From NCBI RefSeq assembly GCF_014646115.1, contig NZ_BMMV01000017.1, positions 1 to 64,000 on the forward strand: a stretch of 64,000 nt of DNA. The letters are read 5' to 3'. Position numbers and translations under genes: made by a program. Positions 16,420 through 24,818 of this stretch are shown here, piece after piece (position 1 is the stretch's first letter; the number at the start of each line of letters is the position of its first letter). The DNA is from Streptomyces camponoticapitis. GTDB lineage: Bacteria > Actinomycetota > Actinomycetes > Streptomycetales > Streptomycetaceae. The notes beneath the pieces were generated by a model, which worked only from the letters and a program-made list of their open reading frames with translations, did no database searches and was not told the DNA's origin.

Positions 16420-16970
16420 GCTCCGTCGGAGGAGCAGCTCAGGTTCAACTTCCAAGAAGCATCCTCCGCGGTTGCCTACAGCGAGGACCCCGGGGACGAC
16501 CGTCGGCGACTCCCAGTCGGTGAAGAGCACGACGACACAGATGGCCTGCGCTGACCTGAACACACACGGAAACGCTCCGGTGGGCGTCAGGGGAGTCGCA
16601 GGGGTCGTCTGGGTCTCGCAGGGCGATTGTCCGCAGGCTGGTTCTGCGCGGCCTGTGCGGGTCGGTGCAGGACTACCTCGACGGCGTCTTGGGCGACTGA
16701 CGCGTTCCTGAAGTGTGGCTGCTGCTGGTGTGTCGGTTACAGGCGCTTCGCTGTGCGGTCGCGCAGCAGCAGCCACTGACTCGCGTCAGCGCCACCTGGG
16801 CGTACAGCCGGTCCATGCAGCAGCACGGCGTAAGCCGTCCTCTCCGCCGTGCCCGGGGCGCCATACTGGCCTGGCGCCTCCCGGGTCGGGAATGACCTCG
16901 TCATACCCTTCCAGGCCTTGTCCGCGTTCGGAGTGCTGAGCATCGGCCCTCCCGGGCTCAATAGGGTCGT
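16420..16970. other. Non-coding or degenerate stretch
   Basis: About 550 bp where no frame gives a recognisable protein on either strand. GC is lower and base use more even than in neighbouring genes. GTGGCTGCTGCTG near 16714 and CAGCAGCAGCCAC near 16764 form an inverted repeat (13-base arms, 37-base loop). Probably eroded insertion material. Confidence 0.5.
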
Positions 16971-17173
16971 GCAGTGAAGTACGAGCAGGCGTGTGAACAT
17001 CCCCGGTACGGATTGACCGTCCATTCGAAGGGCATCCGGGACGCGCCCGGTGCCCGGTTCACGATCGAACGGGCGCGGATCTCGTGGAAGGTGATGCCGC
17101 GGAATTCGGGGGTGTCGAAGGTCCTGGCGGTCACCGCGTCCGTACCGAAGAGCGCAGCGTCGCGGGCCGACAT
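16961..17173 (-). pseudogene. 5' fragment of an Rv2578c/SplB-like radical SAM gene
   Basis: Starts ATG at 17173 (MSARDAALFGTDAVTART) and reads GITFHEIRARSIVNRAPGAS and FEWTVNPYRGCSHACSY, the N-terminus of the Rv2578c family of radical SAM proteins related to spore photoproduct lyase. The CxxxCxxC cluster motif breaks at the last Cys: after SY the sequence reads FTARPY and a stop at 16961, so only about 66 of the usual 300-plus residues remain. A LexA-type box lies 64 bp upstream. Confidence 0.8.
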
Positions 17174-17236
17174 GGGGTTCTCGGCCAGATTGTCCCAGCG
17201 CCTGTGCACCTCCTCAGTTGTACTGACCACTGAATA

Positions 17237-17248
17237 GAACACGTGTTC
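17237..17248. promoter_or_regulatory. LexA/SOS box
   Basis: GAACACGTGTTC fits the actinobacterial SOS box core GAAC-N4-GTTC exactly. It lies 64 bp before the truncated radical SAM gene and 86 bp before the divergent SRPBCC gene. Rv2578c orthologues are, to my recollection, in the LexA regulon of mycobacteria, which supports the reading. Confidence 0.65.
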
Positions 17249-17333
17249 CCATGATCGATGCAACCCCGGATTTGGGCGCGCCTCGCGGAGATGGTTGGCT
17301 GGCCGCCCGGAGAAACGAATGCTGGAGGAAGCC

Positions 17334-17792
17334 ATGGCGCAGGTCGAGGCCACGACGGAGCGGATCATCGCGGCGGACCCGGAGACGGTGTTCGACGCGC
17401 TGGCGGACTACCAGGAGATCCGTCCGAAGGTGCTGCCCGCGCACTTCAGTGAGTACGAGGTCCGCGAGGGCGGCGACGGCGAGGGGACGCTCGTCCACTG
17501 GAAGCTCCAGGCGACCAAGAAGCGCGTCCGTGACTGTCTCCTCGAAGTCACCGAGCCCACGGACGGGCAGCTCGTGGAGAAGGACCGCAACTCCTCCATG
17601 GTCACCACCTGGGTCGTCACCCCGGCCGGCGAGGGCCGTTCCAAGGCCGTCGTCACCACCGTCTGGGACGGCGCGGGCGGCATCGGCGGCTTCTTCGAGA
17701 GGACGTTCGCGCCCAAGGGACTCGCCCGTATCTACGACGAGCTGCTCGAAAAGCTCGCGGCCGAGACGGAGAAGGCGTCCGAGACGTCCTGA
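17334..17792 (+). CDS. SRPBCC family protein (polyketide cyclase/dehydrase-like)
   Basis: A 152-residue START/Bet v1-fold protein: TTERIIAADPETVFDALADY at the N-terminus, central strands LVHWKLQATKKRVRDCLLEV and VTTWVVTPAGEGRSKAVVTT, and a C-terminal helix ARIYDELLEKLAAE. Such proteins bind hydrophobic ligands; this subgroup is common in Streptomyces and has no assigned reaction. The start ATG 17334 has GGAGGAA at the correct distance. It appears to be monocistronic. Confidence 0.88.
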   Translation: MAQVEATTERIIAADPETVFDALADYQEIRPKVLPAHFSEYEVREGGDGEGTLVHWKLQATKKRVRDCLLEVTEPTDGQLVEKDRNSSMVTTWVVTPAGEGRSKAVVTTVWDGAGGIGGFFERTFAPKGLARIYDELLEKLAAETEKASETS

Positions 17793-18075
17793 GTCTCAAG
17801 TCCGCGACCCGTCAAGTCCCTTGAGTACGCGGCCGCCCTGACGTCAAGAGACACCGGCCCCGGGGTCACCGATTCGAGTGGATTTCCCCGCGACGCGTGA
17901 CGTGCGCCCGCGCACCACGCGTCGTGGGAAACCCGCTGATGAGCGCCCCCGGGAGTTCCTCCCCACCAACTGCCGCCACGCGCCGTACGGCCTTCGGCGA
18001 ACCGTCCGACTTGCTCCCGCTCTGCGTGCAATGTGAAGAATTACGCCGCGCAGACGCGACGAAGGGGAGCAATTC

Positions 18076-20523
18076 GTGGGTGGCATCACGCTGGTGAAGG
18101 ACGACGAGCAGGCCACCGTGCCCACTCCGGCCACGATCAATCCGCCCCCACCCGCCACCGGCGCCGCCACCCCGGGCGACGAACTCTCCCCGCGCCGGGT
18201 GCGCCTGGTCTTCATCGGGCTGATGCTCGCGCTGCTCCTCGCGGCGCTGGAGCAGATGATCGTCGCCACCGCCCTGCCGAAGATCGTCGGGGAGCTCCAG
18301 GGCCTCGACCGGATGCCCTGGGCGATCACCGCGTATCTGCTGACCTCCACGATCGGCCTGCCGATCTACGGCAAGCTCGGCGATCTCTTCGGCCGCAAGG
18401 GCGTCTTCCAGTTCGCCATCGTCGTCTTCGTCGTCGGATCGGCCCTGGCCGGCTGGTCCCGCACGATGAACGAACTCATCGCCTTCCGCGCCCTCCAGGG
18501 CGTCGGCGCCGGCGGACTCATGATCGGCGTCCAGGCGATCATCGCCGACATCGTGCCGCCCCGTGAACGCGGCCGCTACATGGGCCTCATCGGCGGCGCG
18601 TTCGGCCTCGCCTCGGTCGCCGGGCCGCTGCTCGGCGGCTTCTTCACCGACCATGTCTCCTGGCGCTGGTGCTTCTACTTCAACGTGCCGTTCGGCCTCG
18701 TCACACTCGCCGTCGTCACCGTCGTACTCAAACTCCCCAAGCCCCGGAGCAAGGCCCGTCTCGACATCATGGGCGCCTTGCTGCTCGCCGCCGCCTCGAC
18801 CTGCCTGGTGCTGCTGACCAGTTGGGGCGGTACGGAGTACGAGTGGGGCTCGCGCGTCATCCTCGGACTCGCCGCCGGCTCCGTCGTGACGGCCGTCCTG
18901 TTCCTCGTGGTCGAACGCTTCGCGCCCGAACCGATCATCCCCCTGCGGCTGTTCCGCGACTCGATCTTCAACATCACCGGTCTCGTCGGCGCGGTCATCG
19001 GCGTCGCGCTCTTCGGCGCCGCCAGCTATCTGCCGACCTTCCTCCAGATGGTCGACGGCGCCTCGGCCACCGAGTCCGGCCTGCTGATGCTCCCGATGAT
19101 GGGCGGCATCGTCGGCGCGTCCGTCATCTCCGGCCAGCTGATCAGCAAGACCGGCCGCTACCGGGTCTACCCCATCCTCGGCGCGGCGATCTCCGCCGTC
19201 GGCATGTGGCTGCTGTCCCGCCTGGAGACGGACACCTCCCGGCTCGAATACAGCGTCTGGCAGGCCGTGCTCGGCATCGGCATCGGCCTGGTCATGCCGG
19301 TGCTGATCCTCGCCGTGCAGAACTCCGTCCAGCCCTCCGACCTCGGCACCGCCACCAGTGCCAACAACTACTTCCGGCAGATCGGCGGCAGTGTCGGCGC
19401 CGCCATCTTCGGCACGCTCTTCGCCGACCGGCTCACCGACGCGCTCGTCGACCGAGTCCCGTCCGGGGCCGGGCTGCCGAGCGCGGAGTCCATCACGCCG
19501 CAGATGGTGCACGCGATGCCGCCCGCGCTGCGGGACAGCTACATCCAGGCGTACGCGGACGCGATGCCGCGAATCTTCCTCTACCTCGTGCCGGTGCTCC
19601 TGCTCGGCCTGCTCATCGCCTGCTTCCTCAAGGAGAAACCGCTGGTGTCCTACAACGCGTCCACCGCCGAGTCCACCGCCGTTCCGTCCGCCCGCACCGC
19701 CCCGTCGGCCTCCGTTCCCTCGAACGGCGCCGCCCCGTCCCCCACCTACACACCGGGCGTGGCCGTCTGCGGCACCGTCCAGCACCACGACGGCACCACC
19801 GTCCCGCGCGCCGCCCTCACCCTCATCGACGTACAGGGCACCCAGATCGGTCGCGGGGCCAGCGGCGAGGACGGGCGGTACGCGCTGAGCGTGCCCGGCG
19901 CCGGTTCGTACGTGATGATCGCCGCCGCCGGCGGGCACCAGCCGCAGGCCGTCACCGTGACCGTCGGCGAGCGGCCCGTCGAACTCGACGTGGTCCTCGG
20001 CGGCGCCGGACGGCTCGCCGGAGCCGTACTGACCGCCGACGGCACCCCCGTACGCGACGCCGCCGTCACCCTCACCGACGTACGCGGTGACGTCGTCGCC
20101 TCCACCCGCAGCGGGCGCGAAGGCGGTTACGTCATCTCGGAGTTGGTGGCGGGGGAGTACACCCTCGCGGCCAGCGCGCCCGCCTTCCGCCCCGCCGCGC
20201 TCCTCGTCAGTGTCCAGGCCTCGCGTGAGACCAGACAGGACATCGAGCTGGCCGGCGGAGCGGTGCTGCGCGGCACGGTACGGGCCGGCGGGGGCCGTAC
20301 GGTCGAGGACGCCCGTGTCACGCTGCTCGACGCGGCGGGCAATGTCGTCGACACTCTTACGACGGGCGCCGACGGTACGTTCCGTTTCGTCGATCTGTCC
20401 TCCGGCGAGTACACGGTCATCGCCGCCGGGTATCCGCCGGTGGCCACGGTGCTGCGGATGGCGGGCGGCGGGCGCACCGAGCGGGACCTGCAACTGGGCC
20501 ACGAGGACGGGGCCGCTTACTGA
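18076..20523 (+). CDS. DHA2-type MFS exporter fused to three carboxypeptidase-regulatory-like domains
   Basis: An 815-residue protein. Residues 40-545 form a 14-helix drug:H+ antiporter: LGDLFGRK (motif A) near 100, an antiporter motif C-like GVGAGGLMIGVQAI near 145 and SWRWCFYFNVPFGL near 195. After a Thr/Ser/Pro-rich linker, residues 560-815 contain three repeats of the prealbumin-like carboxypeptidase regulatory fold, each with a GTV...DAxVTL(L/T)D pattern and a (D/E)GxYxxS... GEYT-like turn (starts near 560, 645 and 725). The GTG start has AAGGGGAGC upstream. Fusion of an exporter with such beta-sandwiches is seen in some Streptomyces; the topology would put them on the same side as the C-terminus. 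The function of the add-on is unknown. Confidence 0.9.
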   Translation: MGGITLVKDDEQATVPTPATINPPPPATGAATPGDELSPRRVRLVFIGLMLALLLAALEQMIVATALPKIVGELQGLDRMPWAITAYLLTSTIGLPIYGKLGDLFGRKGVFQFAIVVFVVGSALAGWSRTMNELIAFRALQGVGAGGLMIGVQAIIADIVPPRERGRYMGLIGGAFGLASVAGPLLGGFFTDHVSWRWCFYFNVPFGLVTLAVVTVVLKLPKPRSKARLDIMGALLLAAASTCLVLLTSWGGTEYEWGSRVILGLAAGSVVTAVLFLVVERFAPEPIIPLRLFRDSIFNITGLVGAVIGVALFGAASYLPTFLQMVDGASATESGLLMLPMMGGIVGASVISGQLISKTGRYRVYPILGAAISAVGMWLLSRLETDTSRLEYSVWQAVLGIGIGLVMPVLILAVQNSVQPSDLGTATSANNYFRQIGGSVGAAIFGTLFADRLTDALVDRVPSGAGLPSAESITPQMVHAMPPALRDSYIQAYADAMPRIFLYLVPVLLLGLLIACFLKEKPLVSYNASTAESTAVPSARTAPSASVPSNGAAPSPTYTPGVAVCGTVQHHDGTTVPRAALTLIDVQGTQIGRGASGEDGRYALSVPGAGSYVMIAAAGGHQPQAVTVTVGERPVELDVVLGGAGRLAGAVLTADGTPVRDAAVTLTDVRGDVVASTRSGREGGYVISELVAGEYTLAASAPAFRPAALLVSVQASRETRQDIELAGGAVLRGTVRAGGGRTVEDARVTLLDAAGNVVDTLTTGADGTFRFVDLSSGEYTVIAAGYPPVATVLRMAGGGRTERDLQLGHEDGAAY

Positions 20524-20537
20524 CTGAATTTCAGTCA
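20521..20537. repeat. 17-bp palindrome at the exporter stop codon
   Basis: TGACTGAATTTCAGTCA: 7-bp perfect arms with a 3-base centre, starting at the stop codon. It could be a weak terminator or an operator for the downstream gene. Confidence 0.4.
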
Positions 20538-20657
20538 ACTTTCCGGAGTGCGCGGGCGCACGACCTTTTGGTTGATTGCCCCGCGCACTGCGTGTTCGGA
20601 GCCGTACCGTGGGTGCACAGCCGCAGATCCCGGCGGCGGGGAAGGAGCCTTCCACCC

Positions 20658-23129
20658 ATGGACAGTGGCACTCCGCCGCTCCGGTCACGGCAGCAGCACG
20701 CCGTGGCCGGCCGGATTCCGCTCGCCGTGGTCGTCGTGGACGCCAACGGCCTCGTGTCGCACTGGTCGAGCGGCGCACGGCGGCTTTTCGGCCATTCCAA
20801 GGAAGACGCGGTCGGGCAGCCCGCGGGCGATCTGATGCCGGTCGCCGGGGCGCTCACCGAGGACCGGACCGGGCGGGTCAACGGCGCGTACGAGGCGTAC
20901 GACGGGTACGACGAGCTCGGTCCCGACCTGCACGGACGCAGCCCCTATCCGACCGCGGGCCGGGCGAAACTCTCCGACGTGGGACGACCCAGGCTCGACG
21001 TGCTGTGGTGGGCCTATCCGCTCGCGGGGCCGGGACCCGGCCGCCATCTCGTACTCGCGGCGGACGTCGACCAGCTCCGTATCGACGTCGGCGCCGACAG
21101 CGAGCGGATCGCGCCCAGCTTCTCGCTGCACACGGAATTCCCCGACTCCGACTCACTGGCCGGCCAACTCCCGCACATCCTGCCCAACATGAGCGTCGCG
21201 GACTCGGAGCGCATCGTCGCCCAGGTCCTCGAACTCGGCTATCCCGTCCTGGAGTTCAGCCACCACGACCGGGTCCCGGTCACTCCCGACTGGGGTGTGC
21301 CGCGCCGCGCGGCCGTACGGCGGGGCCGCGCGTACGGTACGGCGGACCGCGACGGGCCGGGCGCCGACCTGACGCACCACACCGCCGACGGCGCCGGCCA
21401 CTCCGTGCCTACGCCCGAACTCGACCTCGAATACGCGGCCGTCCGCGAACGCCTGGAGTTCCTGAACGAGGTCAGCGGCCTGATCGGCTCCTCCCTCGAT
21501 CTGGCGCGCACCATCCGCGAGGTCACCAGCGCTGCCGTCCCCCGCTTCGCCGACTTCGCGGGCACCCATCTGCGGGCCGCCGTCCTGGCCGGTGAGGGTT
21601 TCCCCACCGGCACGCCCGACGTGACCACCATCTGGCACCGCGTCTGGGTCGAGCACAACGACGAACCGGGCCGCTGGGACGACACGGTGCCGATCGGCGA
21701 GGCCATCGCCTTCCCCGAACACACCCCGTTCTTCCAGTGCATGGTCACCGGCGAGCCCGTCCTGATCCCCCGGCTCGACGAGGCGGACGGCGACCGGATC
21801 TCCGCGCAGTTCGAGAAGCGTGACCTGCGTCCGCTCATCAACAACCGCTCCATGCTGCTCGTACCGCTCAAGGCGCGCGACGTGGTGCTGGGCTTCATGG
21901 TGCTGATGCGGCGTCAGGAGCGGCACCCCTTCGACGACATGGACCGCACCACCGGCGCCGAACTGGCCGCGAGAGCCGGTCTGGTCCTGGACAACGCCAG
22001 GATGTACACGTATCAGGAGAATGTCGCCGACACCCTCCAGGACAGCATGCTGCCCCAGGTCGCGGGCCGGATGGCGGGCTGCGACATCGCCACCCGCTAT
22101 CTGCCCGGCGCCCGGCTCGGCAGGATCGGCGGCGACTGGTTCGACTCCGTCAAACTGCCCGGCTCACGTACCGCGCTGATCGTGGGCGACGTCATGGGCC
22201 ACGGCCTCAACTCGGCTGCGATGATGGGCCAGTTGCGCACTGCCGTGCAGACCATGGCGACCATGGAGATGCCGCCCGCCCAACTGCTCCGTAATCTAGA
22301 CGACTTGGCCCAGCGTCTGGGCGAGAACTATCTCGCCACGTGTCTCTACGCGGTCTACGACCCCATCCGCTCCGAGCTCCAGATCGCCAACGCCGGACAT
22401 ATCCCGCCCGTCGTGGTCCGCGCCGCCGACGGCCGCAGCGAACTGCTCGACCTGCCGACCGGCGCGCCCATCGGCGTCGGCGGAGTGCCGTTCGAGACCG
22501 CGACGGTCCGGGTCGGTCCCGGCGACCGGCTGGTGCTCTGCACCGACGGCCTCGTCGAGGTGCGCGGCCAGGACATCGGCGCGGGCCTCGCGGCGCTCTG
22601 CGAGTCGGCCGCGCATCCCGCCGCCTCCATGGACCGGGCCTGCGACACCATCATCCGCGCGCTCAACACACACGGCGGCCGTAAGGACGACGTGGCGCTG
22701 CTGATGGCCAGGCTGAACGGCATCCCGGACGGTGACGTCGCCGAGTGGCAGCTCGCCCTCGACCCGCGCGAGGTCGCGCGGGCCCGGCGGCTGGTGCGCG
22801 GCAAGCTCGACGACTGGAATCTGCCCGGGGCCGTGGAGAACGCGGAGCTGATGGTCAGCGAGCTGGTCACCAACGCCGTACGGCACTCCCGTACCCGCCA
22901 TGTGGGGCTGCGGCTGGTCCGCACGGACGCCCTGCTCTGCGAGGTCACCGACGACGAACCGGCCCCGGCGAGCCTGTTGGGCGCGAAGCCCGACGACCAG
23001 TTCGGCAGGGGGCTGCGGGTCGTGAGCCGGCTGGCCCGCGGCTGGGGGAGCAGCAGCACCCCGCTCGGCAAAACGGTGTGGTTCGAACAGGCCCTGGCGG
23101 GAAGAGGTCCGCGAGTCCCGCGGATCTGA
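20658..23129 (+). CDS. PAS-GAF-SpoIIE phosphatase-HATPase anti-sigma protein
   Basis: An 823-residue multi-domain signalling protein. The order is PAS (about 18-110, VVVVDANGLVSHWSSGARRL), GAF (about 260-450), PP2C-type SpoIIE phosphatase (about 455-690, with DWFDSVKL, VGDVMGHG and DGLVEVRG metal-site regions) and HATPase of the RsbW type (about 695-820, LMVSELVTNAVRHSRTRHVG N-box). It combines the phosphatase and the anti-sigma-kinase halves of a partner-switching pathway in one chain. The start ATG 20658 has GAAGGAGCC upstream. It probably stands alone; the ligand of the sensor domains is unknown. Confidence 0.93.
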   Translation: MDSGTPPLRSRQQHAVAGRIPLAVVVVDANGLVSHWSSGARRLFGHSKEDAVGQPAGDLMPVAGALTEDRTGRVNGAYEAYDGYDELGPDLHGRSPYPTAGRAKLSDVGRPRLDVLWWAYPLAGPGPGRHLVLAADVDQLRIDVGADSERIAPSFSLHTEFPDSDSLAGQLPHILPNMSVADSERIVAQVLELGYPVLEFSHHDRVPVTPDWGVPRRAAVRRGRAYGTADRDGPGADLTHHTADGAGHSVPTPELDLEYAAVRERLEFLNEVSGLIGSSLDLARTIREVTSAAVPRFADFAGTHLRAAVLAGEGFPTGTPDVTTIWHRVWVEHNDEPGRWDDTVPIGEAIAFPEHTPFFQCMVTGEPVLIPRLDEADGDRISAQFEKRDLRPLINNRSMLLVPLKARDVVLGFMVLMRRQERHPFDDMDRTTGAELAARAGLVLDNARMYTYQENVADTLQDSMLPQVAGRMAGCDIATRYLPGARLGRIGGDWFDSVKLPGSRTALIVGDVMGHGLNSAAMMGQLRTAVQTMATMEMPPAQLLRNLDDLAQRLGENYLATCLYAVYDPIRSELQIANAGHIPPVVVRAADGRSELLDLPTGAPIGVGGVPFETATVRVGPGDRLVLCTDGLVEVRGQDIGAGLAALCESAAHPAASMDRACDTIIRALNTHGGRKDDVALLMARLNGIPDGDVAEWQLALDPREVARARRLVRGKLDDWNLPGAVENAELMVSELVTNAVRHSRTRHVGLRLVRTDALLCEVTDDEPAPASLLGAKPDDQFGRGLRVVSRLARGWGSSSTPLGKTVWFEQALAGRGPRVPRI

Positions 23130-23174
23130 CGCATCGTCAATTCGCCCTCTCGGGGCGAGAGATGGGGAGGCCCC

Positions 23175-23903
23175 ATGAGCGTGTCACAGCGTTATCTGGA
23201 CGCGTGGGAGAGCTACTGGCGCGAGACCTCCGACGCCCCGGGCGAGGCGATCTGGGACTCCGACCCCTCTCTCACCGCCGTACCGCACTGCGACATACTC
23301 CTGCCGCACGCCGACCCGGCCCTTCCCGTGGTCGACCTCGGCTGCGGCAACGGCACCCAGACCCGCCATCTCGCCACCCGCTTCGCCCGCGCGGTGGGCG
23401 TGGACCTCTCGCACGCGGCGATCGAGCACGCGCGCCGCGCGGACACCGAGAAGGCCGCCGAGTTCGAGCAGCTCAGCCTCGTGGACCGGGAAGCGGTCCG
23501 GGCGCTGTCGGAGCGGGTCGGCGACACACACGTCTATATGCGGGCCGTCATCCACCAGAGCGAGCCGCAGGACCGGCCCGTCGTCGCGGGAGCGGTCGCC
23601 ACGCTGCTCGGGACGCGCGGCAGGGCGTTCGTCGTGGAGCTGACCTCGGCGTCCAGGGCGGTGCTCCAGCGGGCCTCCCAGGACCCCGGCGGACCGCCCG
23701 CGAAGCTGCGGCGGGTCTTCGACCACGGCCTGAAGCCGGCCGGGGCCTCCGACGAGGAGGTGCCCAGGCTGCTGACCGAGGCGGGCCTGCAAATCCTCGA
23801 CAGCGGGGACACCACGCTTCCCCAGACGGAGTATCTGGCCGACGGCACCCGGATCGACCTCCCCGCCCGTTGGTTCGTCCTGGCCCCCGCCCGAGGCGCT
23901 TAG
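23175..23903 (+). CDS. Class I SAM-dependent methyltransferase
   Basis: A 242-residue methyltransferase with motif I VVDLGCGNGTQTRHLA near residue 51 and AVGVDLSHAAIEHAR. The region after it (HVYMRAVIHQSEP) replaces the usual motif II aromatic. GGGGAGG precedes the ATG. It follows the SpoIIE gene by 45 bp and may be co-transcribed. No clue to the substrate. Confidence 0.88.
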   Translation: MSVSQRYLDAWESYWRETSDAPGEAIWDSDPSLTAVPHCDILLPHADPALPVVDLGCGNGTQTRHLATRFARAVGVDLSHAAIEHARRADTEKAAEFEQLSLVDREAVRALSERVGDTHVYMRAVIHQSEPQDRPVVAGAVATLLGTRGRAFVVELTSASRAVLQRASQDPGGPPAKLRRVFDHGLKPAGASDEEVPRLLTEAGLQILDSGDTTLPQTEYLADGTRIDLPARWFVLAPARGA

Positions 23904-23984
23904 GGGGCGCCTCGCCGATCTTGCGGTCCGCCCGGCACGGGCCGGGGTGGTCGTCGTGTCCGTCGGCGCGTACGGTTTCGCTGC

Positions 23985-24818
23985 ATGAAGATCCTCATCA
24001 GCGCCGACATGGAAGGCGCCACCGGTGTGACCTGGCCGGCCGACGTCCTGCCGGGGACGCCGCAGTGGGAGCGCTGCCGCGCCTTGTTCACCTCGGACGT
24101 GAACGCCGCCGTCCTCGGCTTCCTGGACGGCGGCGCCGACGAGGTGCTCATCAACGAGGCGCACTGGACCATGCGCAATCTGCTGCTCGAAGAGCTGGAC
24201 GAGCGCGCCCAGATGCTCACCGGCCGTCACAAGTCGCTGAGCATGGTCGAGGGCGTCCAGCACGGCGATGTCGACGGGATCGCCTTCGTCGGCTACCACA
24301 CCGGCGCGGGCACCGAGGGCGTCCTCGCGCACACCTATCTCGCCAACTCCATCACCGGTGTCTGGCTGAACGGCGCCCGCGCGAGTGAGGGCCTGCTCAA
24401 CGCCCAGGTCGTCGCCGAGTACGGCGTCCCCGTGGTCCTCGTCACCGGCGACGACCTGACCTGCCGGGACGCCGACGGTTACGCGGCGGGCGCCCGCAAG
24501 GTGGCCGTCAAGGACCATGTCTCGCGGTACGCCGCCGTCTGCCGCACCCCCGCGCGTACCGCGGCCGACATCCGGGCGGCGGCCAAGGAGGCCACCGCGC
24601 TGGCCGTACGGTACGAACCGGTCGCCGGCGGCCCGTTCACCGTCCAGCTGGAGTTCGACGCCGAGCATCTGGCCGCCGCCGCCACGGTCGTCCCCGGAGT
24701 GGTACGCGCCGGTGAACGGCGTGTCGCGTACACGAGCGGGACGATGTACGAGGGCATTCGCACCTTCAAGGCGGTCACCACGATCGTCTCGGCCGCGGTG
24801 GAGGAGCAGTATGGCTGA
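23985..24818 (+). CDS. M55 family D-aminopeptidase (DppA-like)
   Basis: A 277-residue zinc aminopeptidase related to Bacillus DppA, which hydrolyses D-Ala-D-Ala and D-amino peptides. Metal and catalytic residues are in the canonical places: Asp8-x-Glu10 (ISADMEGATG), His60 (NEAHW), His105 (VGYHTGAG), Glu135 and nucleophile-type His116 (LAHTYLANS). It overlaps the next gene by 8 bp and begins an operon of four different peptidases, fitting a role in peptide or cell-wall peptide recycling. No signal peptide, so cytoplasmic. Confidence 0.92.
   Translation: MKILISADMEGATGVTWPADVLPGTPQWERCRALFTSDVNAAVLGFLDGGADEVLINEAHWTMRNLLLEELDERAQMLTGRHKSLSMVEGVQHGDVDGIAFVGYHTGAGTEGVLAHTYLANSITGVWLNGARASEGLLNAQVVAEYGVPVVLVTGDDLTCRDADGYAAGARKVAVKDHVSRYAAVCRTPARTAADIRAAAKEATALAVRYEPVAGGPFTVQLEFDAEHLAAAATVVPGVVRAGERRVAYTSGTMYEGIRTFKAVTTIVSAAVEEQYG

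Noticed and set aside
16737..17024. 95-codon minus-strand frame in the degenerate strip as a gene
   Set aside because: No recognisable domain, no ribosome site and it overlaps the radical SAM stub in another frame.
17237..17248. CACGTG palindrome read as a generic E-box-like operator
   Set aside because: The wider GAAC-N4-GTTC reading as a LexA box explains the full palindrome and fits the adjacent gene family.
17866..20778. 970-codon minus-strand open frame opposite the exporter
   Set aside because: Its product is low-complexity Gly/Asp/Glu/Arg-rich and mirrors the codon positions of the real exporter gene; no family motif.
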